Of a stretch of 64,000 nucleotides of DNA, positions 54,520 to 64,000 are shown in pieces. The notes under the pieces were generated by a model. The model had not been told where the DNA came from. It made no database searches and worked only from the letters and a program-made list of their open reading frames with translations. The stretch lies in assembly GCF_030272615.1 (NCBI RefSeq), contig NC_081415.1:109822406-109886405 (forward strand), written 5' to 3'. The translations under genes and the position numbers were made by a program. Within the stretch, counting starts at the first letter, position 1. The number at the start of each line of letters is the position of its first letter. Source of the stretch: Cryptomeria japonica (lineage: Eukaryota; Streptophyta; Pinopsida; Cupressales; Cupressaceae).

Positions 54520-56994
54520 TCCACTACCAGTTTCTCTGATTGCGTCTCAGTGTTAACTACCAGTTTTTCTGTATGTACCTTTGAACTGTCTATTGCCAGT
54601 ATCTCAACAGATTTATCAGTAGCCAGTTGCTCAGTAGGTTTCTTAGTGTGTACATCAGTGGTGTCTTCCTTTCTAGTGTCTAGGGGATCAGTTGATTGTT
54701 CAGTATGTGTTTCAATCCCAATCTCAATGTTTCCAACTGTATCCTCAACATTTGTCTCAACTGCAATGTCCTCAGCCAGTGGCTCAGTTGCCATATCTCT
54801 CTTCTCAGTTGTTTCCTTATCAACCACAATGTTGACTTCTTGTGTGTCAATATTCATGGTATACAACACCTTTGAATCAAGATTAGTGTCTTCATGTGTT
54901 GTCTTCATACTCTCAACATTATCTATTACTGGTGGTATATCAACAGTTTGTGTCGGTGGAGTATTAGAAGAAGGTGGGTGCAAGTTATCTATTATCTTTA
55001 TGCTCAGAGGACCACCTACCTTACCTTTACCTTTATCTTTTTCCTTTTGATAGACTTTGAAAGTCTTTGGTCGTTTAAGCTCTTCTTGCTTTTCCTTTTC
55101 TACAAAGAAGATATCCCATTTGTCTATTGTCTCTTCAGTGATCTCATTTACTCTGCCAGCCATTAATGCTACATGTCGGTGACTGGTGGAAAATACAGTC
55201 CTGTTTTCTTCACTTATCAGGTTATCAATTTCTTCTGCTGATTTTACTGGGTGAACTGCAAGTAATTTTTCTACCTTAATCTTCTTATCTAGTTCCACAA
55301 TTGCTAACCTTTTTGCATCTAACCGTTTGTACAAGTCACTTGGTAGATCATCTACAACTTCTTTAAAAAATTTCTTATAAATATCTAAGTGTAAAATAAC
55401 ATTGTTTTCTATGCTTTCCTTTTCTTCATTAGTAAAAGTGTTATACAACTTGCTAACATTTGACAAGTTTCCATCTTCAGTAATTTCATTCAAAAGATTA
55501 TCAAGTGGGGGGATAACTTGTTTTTCCTTCTTCTTCCTGGGTGTTATTTTCCTTGTCGGAGGCCTTACTGACTGTTGTTTCTATCTTGTTCTCTTAGGAG
55601 TAGGAGCGGGTACCGGTGAAGGTTTCATTTTCCTTACTACCCTTTTGAATTCAGCCTGTATTTCACTATCAAAGGAGGTAGCAACCGGTGAAAGATGTGT
55701 TTCCAGTTGTAATCCTTCCAAGTCGCTCTCCTTAATACCAGTCCTATTCAGTATGTCTTCCTTGATTTTTTTTGCCTGTCTAGTTGCCTTTCTAATTGTT
55801 TGTTCTGTTTTCTTTATTCGTTTCTGAGATTGAATTTTTCTTTCAATAGTTTCTACATTTCCAAATATTTCTTTTGATGGTTCTTTAGGGGCTTCTAGAA
55901 GGGCATTAGCATATGTTTCTATTATGTTCTCATCAGCCTCATAACCCATCTCTGTAACCCAAATTGTCCTTGGAAACACTGCCTCCATCCATATTTCATC
56001 CTTCTTTATAACAAAATATATCTCCTTTTGATATTTATCAAATATGGATTAAGATAATCTTTCCCTATTTTTCCTTCTAGCCTTCAGTGTCTGAAAGTGT
56101 TCAATTATGTTCTTCTCCCTATCATCTCCCATGCTATTAAGAATATCCAAAAGTAGGTTTCCTACTAGAATGTCAAAACCAAAATCCTTTATGCCAATAC
56201 CAGGAACTTCCTTGGTGATATACATCAATAGACATACAAGTAAGTTGCCAAATCTGAATGTGCCTTCTTGTCACCCTTAAGTTTCTTCAGATTGTCTATT
56301 AGCTCATCTTTTAACCATTCACATATGTCAATCTTTGCATTACTGTTTACCAAGTCATAAGCACTCTTGATACATAAACTAGAAACATAGTTTAGCTTGT
56401 TGGAATGTGTAACTTTGTATCGAAGAATCATGCTAATGAATCTTACTTTGATATCCTTTACATCATTGACTCTCATGGATCTCTTGTCATAGGTTGCACC
56501 GGTTAGGGTCATTACAGTGTCGTTTGGAACCTTTTTAGTCTTGTTAGGCCTGCTATCAGTGGAAGGTAAGCCTGTTACTGCCGTAACTGCTTCTTTTGTT
56601 ATCTTATGAATGAAATCTAGCCAAAAGAACTCCCCATGAACTCTGCTCAATACAATCCTTATAACCTCTTTGGGAAAATCAGGAATGCTAAGTATCTCCA
56701 CAAAACCTAGGGTTTCAATTATCTTGTGTTCCAGTTTTACATTACCATTTTCATCACATATTACTATCCTATACATGTTCATAATCTCATCAACACCTAG
56801 TTCTTCAATATGACAATGTATGTAAATTCTAGGATCCCCAGCTAAGCAACTCCTTTGGGTATTTTAGAAAATGCTCCTAGGTTATCATCCTTATTCGCTA
56901 CTTCGAGAATTATTTTAAATACAGGCCTAGGGCATTTAATCACTTCAATTATTGTAGGGTTTGCAATGAATTCAGGTGCAGAGGAGGAAGCCAT
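54520..56994 (-). pseudogene. ORF2 of C2, N-terminal part
   Basis: Begins with an ATG at 56994 (MASSSAPEF), followed by a frame break near 56850, an open stretch 56782-56225 (185 codons), a frameshift near 56230, stops near 56045 and 55580, then open to the C1 insertion at 54520. The open stretch holds SRVHGEFFWLDFIHKITKEAV and AVTGLPSTDSRPNKTKKV, reminiscent of the HG..WLD...ITGLP pattern of plant retroelement-carried or mobile-domain-like proteins; I give this as resemblance only. Then Lys-rich coiled coil (IQSQKRIKKTEQTIRKATRQ) and a Thr/Glu/Val-rich repetitive tail. With 46797-47810 it makes a protein of more than 1100 codons that replaces pol. Confidence 0.68.
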
Positions 56995-57298
56995 TGTATA
57001 AATACCTTAATCTGCCTTTAGGTTTGAATGCTTGAATGATTTGCTTCACTTCTCGCTGTGGATGCCTTCGCTCGGGTTTTTCGCGCTCTAAGGAAATTTG
57101 AATGCTCAGTGAGTGAAAAAGAGTGAAAAACACTTGCTTTATAATGTCATTTCCTTTCAACTACCACATTAAATGCCTGTCAGTTAAGTGAAACTTAACA
57201 CATCTACCGATAAAGAAGTAATTCAACTTCTCACCATCAATCGAGGGTAAACTAGCATGTTTTTCAATTTGTTGCCATACCCCCAAAAGGATTTCTTT

Positions 57299-58411
57299 TT
57301 AGTTAGATGAAGAATCTCCTGTCGGTGGAGTGATACTCTGTTCTACCGGTGAAGGAATAACTTCATTAACATTCATATATGACTTTCTAATCCATTGTTT
57401 TGAAAATTCTTGCTTTACTTCTTCAATTTTCTCTTTACCTTTCAAACTGGGTCCTTTGTTATTTGCCGATGATGCCTTACTTCTACAAAATTTTGCAATA
57501 TGTCCAATCTTGTTACAAGCATCACAAGCCACATTATTTTTCTGAATAGCTTTTCCATATCCTATGCCGGTATGTGTTCTGCATTGATTAGATAAGTGTC
57601 CAAATCTTCCACAAACATAACATCTTACATTCATTCTGCAGTTTTCTAAATTATGACCAATTTTGTTGCATTTAGAACATTGACCAGTGGGTGCATTAGT
57701 GTTCTGATAGTTTCTAGATTTACACTGATTTTCTCTATGACCATACTTGTTACAGTTAAAGCATTTTCCATTAAATTTGTAGGCATTAGGTTGTCTTATC
57801 GGTTTACTGTGATCATGATTGTTTGCAGTACCCGAGCTTTCACCAACTTCAAAGCTGAGACCATTAGTATCTCCATTAGGTTTCTGATTTTTCAGCATGT
57901 CATCAAGTTCTTCTGAACTTTTCTTTAATTTCTCCTTGTGTTGATTTGCAGTAGCCAACTCATTTTCTAAGAAAAATTTCTATCTCATGAGTTTAGTTTT
58001 ATCATGCTCCAAGTGAATCATATCTGTCTTCAACATATCATTTCCATGACTGAGTCTTAGATTTTCATTTCCAACATCATTGATTCTCCTAGCCAAGTCA
58101 TCTTCATTCTTCTTTCGGTCTTCAATGTCTTTACAAAACCCCATAGTCATATCTTGCATCTCATTCCTCAAGGTCATGTTTTCTTGCTCCATCTTGCTTA
58201 CAAGATCATTAAGAGTTTCTTTTTCATCATCATCACTCTATATCTTCTCATGAAGTTCTCTTCTTTTGTTCTTAGCAATAGTGAGATTTTCTCAAAGTCC
58301 TTGAATGATTTCCTGTGCAGCCTTCAGATCATCTTCAAGTTTCATATTTTTCAACTTTTCTGCATCATAATCTGCAAGAGCTATTTCCAATTGCTTTCTC
58401 AAGTTTTCCAT
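57299..58411 (-). pseudogene. ORF1 of C2: coiled coil plus four CCHC zinc knuckles
   Basis: 371 codons in one frame from the ATG at 58411, with three in-frame stops (TGA near 58290, TAG near 58232, TAG near 57980), all one C-to-T step from a sense codon. First 150 residues: heptad coiled coil (LRKQLEIALADYDAEKL). Then four zinc knuckles C-x2-C-x4-H-x4-C between about 57750 and 57470: CFNCNKYGHRENQC, CSKCNKIGHNLENC, CYVCGRFGHLSNQC, CDACNKIGHIAKFC. Ends in a short polar tail. Position next to the primer site and the knuckles point to a gag-like, RNA-binding role; no copia capsid domain is seen. Confidence 0.78.
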
Positions 58412-58466
58412 CTGTACCAGTGTCGGAATCTTCCTCAAGCTATTAGGCTTTTGAAAATAGAGGACT

Positions 58467-58482
58467 AGGCTCTGATACCAAT
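58467..58482 (-). promoter_or_regulatory. Primer-binding site of C2 (initiator tRNA-Met type)
   Basis: Minus strand reads ATTGGTATCAGAGCC directly after the 5' LTR; an exact match to the usual copia primer site. Confidence 0.9.
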
Positions 58483-59227
58483 TGTTAGGATTCCCAAAGA
58501 TACTGAGAAGGGGGGTGAATCAGTATCTTGCTGGTTAACAGATTTTCTTATCTTATTAAACAAATTGCATTCCAAAACAGTGTACCAGTAAGCCAAAAAT
58601 AATGCAATAAATAAGATTAATAACTACAACATAGAAAGCACACCATAACACAATATTTTTAATGAAGAAACCCGGTGTGGGAAAAACCTCGGTGGGATTT
58701 GTGACCCACAATATTCACTCACTAGCCAATAAATGAATATTACTTACAATAGGGGTCTGCACATGCAGGAAGGCCAACTGCCTAAATCTCACTGCTTAAA
58801 TACAAAAGGGAAGTCTCATTGACTTACAAAATGGATTATGCAAATCCAATATCATGTACTACTTCGATTCAACATCTTCTATGCCAGGCTCAGTACTAGT
58901 TTAAGCTCATACAACTTCCATAACCTTATTCCAAAATCTACCTTAATATTCGCATGATCGCATCTGCCTATTAATTTCATACCTAAATGATCTTACAATA
59001 TCTCATACTTATATGAGTCCTATTACAATTCCCCTTGTCAGCTTACAAAAAGATTTTACAATTAAATACAAAATGTAATAACCAAAATCTTGTCACCCAG
59101 GGTGTCGGTATTCATCTTTGTCGTTGTTGGTAAACTATATGTCGGTGCCATAGGATTGTAAGGTTGTCATCAATGACAATACCTTCAATCACCTACAATT
59201 TCTCATTAGAGTGTGCATTTTCCAACA
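58483..59227 (-). repeat. 5' LTR of C2 (minus strand)
   Basis: 745 bp; 45 bp shorter than the 3' LTR, mostly one deletion near 59120-59150 and a shorter G tract. G-tract hairpin 58497-58529, second hairpin 58664-58690, GCACATGCAGGAAGGCC block near 58757. Confidence 0.9.
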
Positions 59228-59232
59228 AAGTC
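59228..59232 (+). other. Target-site duplication of C2, right
   Basis: AAGTC, identical to 45813-45817. Confidence 0.9.
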
Positions 59233-60256
59233 GTCATTTTTAGGATACCACAAACCATACTCAGTTGTTCCTTGCAAATACCTGAAAAATCCTTTTCACC
59301 GCACTCTCATGATTCTCTCTAGGATCACTCTGATATCTTGATACAATACAAATTGCATTTCATTATATCTGCTCTAGTCTAAGTCAAATATAACAAACAT
59401 CCAATAATAGATTTATACCTTATAGGATTTATCATAGCTGATACATCATTCTTTGTCAATTTATCACATGTAACCATAGGAGTACCAACCGGTTTGGAAT
59501 TTTCCATACCAAATTTCTTCAATAACTCTCTAGCATACTTAGTTTGACAGATGAAAATAAGTTTATCATTCTAAGTAATCTGAAAAAATAAGAAAAATTT
59601 CATCTCCCCAATCATAGACATCTCAAATTCATTCTTCATATTTTCAGAGAATTCCATACATAACTTATCCTCACCTCCAAAAATGATATCGTCAATAAAG
59701 ACTTCAACAATCAACATGTCATCATCAGTAATCTTATAATATAAGTTACAGTGAGCATTACCTTTAGTGAAACCAAACTTCAAAAGATATTTGTCCAATC
59801 TAGCATACCAAGCTCTAGGGGCTTGTTTCAATCCATATAAAGCTTTCCTTAACAGGGTTTGCAAACCATGTTTTTGTCATCTAAAAGTGAAAATCCATCA
59901 AGTTGCTCAATGTAAACTTCCTCTTCAAGATCTCCATTATAAAATGCACACTTAACATCCATTTGATAAACCTTGTATTTCTTATGGGCAACATAAGCAA
60001 GAAATAAAGGAAGAAATAATCTCACAGCTTCAATCCTAGCTACTAGAGCAAAAGTCTCATCATAATCAATTCCTTCCTTCCGAGAATATCCTTTACATAC
60101 CAATCTAGTCTCATTTCTCACAACTTGTCCATCCTCGTTCATTTTATTCCTAAAAACCCACTTAGTTCCAATAAAATTCTTATTTTTAGGTCGGGGAACT
60201 AATGTCCATGTGTTGTTCTTTTCAATCTGATCTAATTCTTCTTCCATAGCTCTCAT
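59233..60256 (-). pseudogene. Reverse transcriptase and RNase H N-part of C3
   Basis: Minus strand. [22 protein letters not shown] near 60205, [20 protein letters not shown] near 59960, frame break near 59860, [12 protein letters not shown] near 59835, catalytic FIDD at about 59700, then broken frames with GLWYP near 59260. An extra LPLF stretch sits near 60010 where C1 reads RLFLAFAA. Joins 45331-45812 across C2. Confidence 0.85.
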
Positions 60257-61810
60257 CCAACATTCATATTTACAAGCTTCAATAAATGATACTTATTTAA
60301 CTTGAGAAATTAATCATACCTCATTAGCTGCCAACCTTCTTCTTGTCATTAATCCTTTGTTCTTGTGTCCAATGATCTGATCTTCTGAATGATTTAACCT
60401 TACATACCTAGGAGTCTTCTAACTTTCTGTTTCTCTGCTCTAATCTTCTATTACTGTTGAATTTTCTGATACCATCGGGGTATCTGGTTCAACATTCTGT
60501 TTCAGTATAGGTGCTATCGGTTTAGTTACGATCATCTTCACTTCCAATTCTCTCTCACAAGTTCTGATTTGGCCTTTGTACAACTCATCCACCTTGACAT
60601 TAGCACTTTCCACAATTCTCTTCAATATTTTGTTATAACATCTATATGATTTTCTTTCATTAAGATAACCAAGAAATATTCCTTCATCACATCTAGGATC
60701 GAACTTTCCAATGCAAGCATCTCTTTTGATATAGCATTTACTACCAAAGATTTTGAAATACTTAACTGTAGGTTTATGACCAAACCATAACCCATAAGGT
60801 GTCTTACCGGTGTCTCCTTTGATATGAACTTTGTTAAATGTGTATACCATTGTTCTCACAACTTCTCTCCAATAGATATGAGGCATATTAGCTTCCATCA
60901 TCATATTTCTGGCCGCATCCAAGATGGTTTTGTTTTTTCTTTCCACAACACCATTCTGCTGACATGTCCGGGGTGCAGATAACTGTCTCCTTATCACATG
61001 CTTCTCACAATAACTATTAAATTCACCGGATGTGAATTCACCACCCTAATCTAACCTTAAGCATTTAATCTTCAACCCTGTCTCTGTCTCAACTTTAACT
61101 TTAAAGATCTTAAACTTTTCAAAAGCTTCAAATTTCTCCCTTAGAAAAGTAACCCACATCATTCTAGAATAGTCTTCAATGATTAGCATGAAATATCCAT
61201 CACCTTGAAAACTCTTTATTCTAGAAGGACCACACAAATCAATATGAATAAGATCAAGAACATAATTAGATTTGTCTTATATACTCTTAAAAGAAGTTCT
61301 GACTTGGTTTCCCATTTGACATTCCTTACATACCGGATTATAGGGCTTCACAATCTTAGGTATATCTCTAACAACCTTAGTTGATCTGATCTTTACAATG
61401 CAATCAAAATTCACATGACACAACCTCTTATGCCATAAGCAACTCTCATCAACTTGTGCAATCAAACATGTCTTCTCACCAAATTTCATATGAAAGATGT
61501 TACCTTTAGTTTGTGTACCAGTTCCAATCTCTAAACCATATCTGTTAATGATTTTGCATTTTCCATCCTTGAACTATAATTGAAATCCCTTATCCACCAA
61601 CTGTCCTACACTCAAAATATTATGCCTTAAACCTTCAATATAATAAACATTATCAGTGTTATTCTTACCATCCAATGATATAGTTCCTCTTCCTCTAATC
61701 GTACATTCTTTGTCATCTCCAAATCTAATCAGACCACCATAAAATTCTTGCAAAGATAAAAACTTCCTTTTATCTCCAATCATATGATGTGAAACTCCAT
61801 TGTATATCAC
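60257..61810 (-). pseudogene. Protease remnant and integrase of C3
   Basis: Starts with YNGVSHHMIGDKRKF, where the protease D-S-G is changed to Y-N-G. Integrase: CHVNFDCIVKI zinc-finger region near 61410; core DLIHIDLCGP near 61240 keeps the first Asp that C1 lost; QQNGVVERKNKT near 60955 keeps the last acid. SKCYIKRDACIGKFDPRCDEGIFLGY near 60700 is the usual region before RT. Stops near 61265, 61050 and 60998 break it. Confidence 0.85.
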
Positions 61811-62940
61811 CTATTCATCCTTGTCTTCAATTTTAGTAGCAAGGGCTTTCTCCTCATTTTGAATAACAGGTGTCAGAGCATCTTCCTTGATAGCCAAAAA
61901 TACCCATTCCTTTCTAGTGTCGGATCCACTAGCTAAATCTTGTGGTAGTTCATCATCAAAATCAGTCACACCTTCCTCATCCGCATAGTAACATGATTTG
62001 TCTTTGTTTCTCCTATACTTATTCTTGTTATGATAATCATGGTTAGGCCTAAAAGATCTTCTAGCTTTCTTTTCAAATCTTGAATTCCTTTCAGGACATC
62101 TAAAAGCAAAATGACCTATCTTATTACATGCAAAACATTTAAAAGGTGATTTTCCTTCATACTTACTTCTTGTAGGACCTTTAGGTACTCTTCTAGCAAA
62201 TAGGGCTTCAAGTTGCTCAAAATCATCATCTTCTTTCTTCATTTCCTCCATTTCCTTTGCATATAAATCTTTCCAATCACTCTTGCCGGTTGATGATGTA
62301 GATGTGTGAAAAGCAGATTCAATCTTTCTAGCTCCTTGAGGACAAAATTCTTCAAGCTCAAAAGAAGATAATTTTCCAACCAAAGTATCCATGTTAACAT
62401 AAATGTTAGCCATTGTTCTCAGCTCATTAATTGCAGTAGCCTTGATCTTGTAAGCCAGTGGTAAAGCTCTCAATACTTTATAAACAATCTCATCTTCGCT
62501 TAGAGATCCACCACAACATTGAATTCCCATAACAATTTCATTAACTCTTTCCATAAAAGAAGTAATCCTTTCATCTTCTTCCATCTCCAGGTTTTCATAC
62601 CTTACCCGATAACCCTCAAGTTTAGCATTTTTAACAGTAGGGTCACCTTTATTCAGAGCCTCCAACTTATCCCATATAGACTTCATAGATGATTGGTTAG
62701 TTGATCCCATAATTTATTGATCAGAAAGTGCACTCAAGAGTGCTTCTCTAGCTCTATAATCATTCTCAATGTCCTTATCCAAGGTTTTTGGAGGAGGATT
62801 GCTAGATGCCGGATTATGAGGAGTATAGCCTTTCTCCATCACCTCCCAAATCTCTTTCCCAATACATCTCAAATGAGTCTCCATCTGAATCTTTCATACC
62901 CTATAATTTTTTGAATCAAGCTTAGGGGTTTCTCTCCGGA
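61811..62940 (-). pseudogene. gag of C3
   Basis: Minus strand, open 62710-61811 (299 codons), and protein-like further up to 62940 through two stops (RVxKIQMETHL, ALLSALSDQxIMG). The zinc knuckle CFACNKIGHFAFRC near 62110 is complete, unlike in C1. FMERVNEIVMGIQCCGGSLSEDEIV matches C1 closely. The start codon region is degraded. Confidence 0.85.
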
Positions 62941-62982
62941 AAACAGATGCAGTTGAACTATATTATGCCATAGGATCTGATG

Positions 62983-64000
62983 AATACTAAGAGGGGGGGG
63001 GTTAATTATTATGCCAAAAATTACTGTAAGCAAACTCCTAAACAGTTTAGCAGATAATCAGTGAATCGGATTCACTAATAAACTGGATAAGATAAATGCA
63101 AACCAAATAGCAAACACAACATTCACCCACAAAAGCACAATCACCAGAACACGATATATTTGACGTGGAAACCCAAATGGGAAAAACCACGTTGAGCAAA
63201 AACTCACAAGTAACTATCTACAAAATAGTAACCGATTGGTTAAGGTCATACAATGTTCTTCACCAGAACAAATCCTGTTAGGAATCTAGATCTTTGTTAG
63301 GAGATAAGTCCTGTTAAAGACTACCCGTTAGAGGATTTTAAGATCCATAGTTGTGAACCACCTTGTTAGAGGATTTACAAAGGCTTTGCTGAGCCTACCC
63401 GGTTAAGGGCTTCAGACTTGTCGAAGTTGTGAGTAATCAACAAGTGAATGATCTAGATAATAGCACAATATGCTTAATTAGATCCTTAACAAATCCTTGT
63501 TAATGCATTTCAACATTACTTCAGTCTTCTATATCTGCACACTCTATCTCTTCACATAGACCTAACCTTCTCTTCACTGATCACACATAATAACGTTTTC
63601 TTCTCTATCACATATACAAAACCTAGACATGATGTCCTTATAAAGGAATCTGATTTCATGTCGGTCCAATAAGATTAGACTACAAGTTCCTAGGTACAGT
63701 GCACCTAGACATATTTGGTAACACGACACAAAAACACCGCCAAAGTGTCGGTGGATGATAACTCATCACACATTACAATAATACCGATTGGTAACTCATC
63801 ACAGATATATATCGGTTAATACAATATACCGATTACCGATTGTAAAAAATGAAGACTGGAATATCATAGTGTTCTGATAAAAAACAAATGACTACCACTC
63901 GGGTCCTTCGTTTCACTTGAGATCCTCATACCGCTGAGGTCTTCAGTCAATCTATGATCGGTCAACCATCTTATGCAAAATACTGATAGTCTAAAGACTA
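62983..64000 (-). repeat. Copia-type LTR G, joined to the 5' end of C3 and running off the window
   Basis: Carries a decayed G-tract hairpin (62983-63010) and a good second hairpin (63165-63190, GTGG AAA CCC AAAT GGG AAAAA CCAC), but lacks the GCACATGCAGGAAGGCC block and does not match the 3' LTR of C3. The primer site between it and C3 gag is damaged (minus strand TTAGTATTCATCAGATC against TTGGTATCAGATC). It is either a different-family LTR acquired by recombination or a separate element. No ORF of note. Confidence 0.6.

Larger units (their letters stand above)
45818..59227 (-). mobile_element. C2: non-autonomous copia-type element with zinc-knuckle and long coiled-coil ORFs
   Basis: Minus strand. 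LTRs 59227-58483 (5') and 46607-45818 (3'), tRNA-Met type primer site, ORF1 (coiled coil plus four CCHC knuckles), ORF2 (over 1000 codons before the C1 insertion), polypurine tracts, and a perfect AAGTC duplication. No protease, integrase, RT or RNase H is found. Without C1 it is about 6.7 kb. The enzyme source was presumably a copia element with similar termini, such as relatives of C1 or C3. Confidence 0.85.
43756..62985 (-). mobile_element. C3: decayed Ty1/copia element (minus strand), host of C2
   Basis: Coding order gag, protease, integrase, RT, RNase H read leftward from 62940 to 45331, with C2 inserted in RNase H (59228/45817). On the left the 3' untranslated part, four purine tracts and the 3' LTR follow. 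On the right the expected 5' LTR is replaced by sequence of another family (G). Motifs (SHHMIGDK, GLRHNILSVGQL) resemble Sirevirus-type copia; lineage is inference. Confidence 0.82.

Noticed and set aside
54550-55050. 166-codon plus-strand ORF opposite C2 ORF2
   Set aside because: Mirror frame of the repetitive Thr/Glu/Val-rich C2 coding strand; Ser/Val-rich complement is expected.

Overview
This window is nuclear DNA from a land plant with a repeat-swollen genome. It is AT-rich, about 90% is nested LTR retrotransposon, and it holds one intron-rich plant-type F-box gene. The element families and the loose gene spacing fit a gymnosperm (conifer) best, but that is inference; the plant origin is firm, the lineage is not.

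Layout. (1) 1-23.4 kb, left nest. A broken Ty3/gypsy pol (E1) is split at base 1695 by a long-LTR element without visible coding (E2, LTR 1696-3124). E2 holds element B (12294-20717), which has 2.65-kb LTRs, each with four hairpin-forming palindromes, and one internal ORF of unknown family. Element A (5148-12287) sits one base upstream of B; it is a gag-protease element with no reverse transcriptase, flanked by a perfect CAATC duplication. E1 resumes near 22945. (2) 23.4-31.6 kb. A truncated copia LTR (F), a very large solo LTR related to B (B2, 23893-29394, CCACA duplication) carrying the 3' end of a copia-type non-autonomous element (N1), then a solo copia LTR (D, 29624-30858). (3) 31.6-41.3 kb, the only host-gene region. 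An F-box gene on the minus strand has five coding exons (37612-33117), all joined by canonical splice sites, and a probable upstream 5'UTR exon near 39.7 kb. Its introns hold tRNA-derived SINE-like pieces and degenerate direct repeats. (4) 41.3-64 kb, right nest. A second gag-protease copy (A2) is cut in its 3' LTR by a minus-strand Ty1/copia element (C3). C3 is cut in its RNase H by C2 (45818-59227, perfect AAGTC duplication). C2 is cut inside its own ORF by plus-strand copia C1 (47811-54519). The window ends in an LTR of another copia family (G).

How the parts relate. C1 and C3 carry copia pol with Sirevirus-like motifs and repeated polypurine tracts, and could once have supplied enzymes. 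C2 and N1 share LTR architecture, polypurine tracts and, for C2, the tRNA-Met primer site, but encode a coiled-coil protein with four zinc knuckles and a long second protein instead of pol. A, A2, B and E2 also lack pol. So at least three unrelated kinds of non-autonomous LTR element coexist with decayed autonomous ones. The clearest new-looking signals are structural: two hairpins conserved across all copia LTR families here with compensatory stem changes, and the fourfold palindrome array in the LTRs of B.
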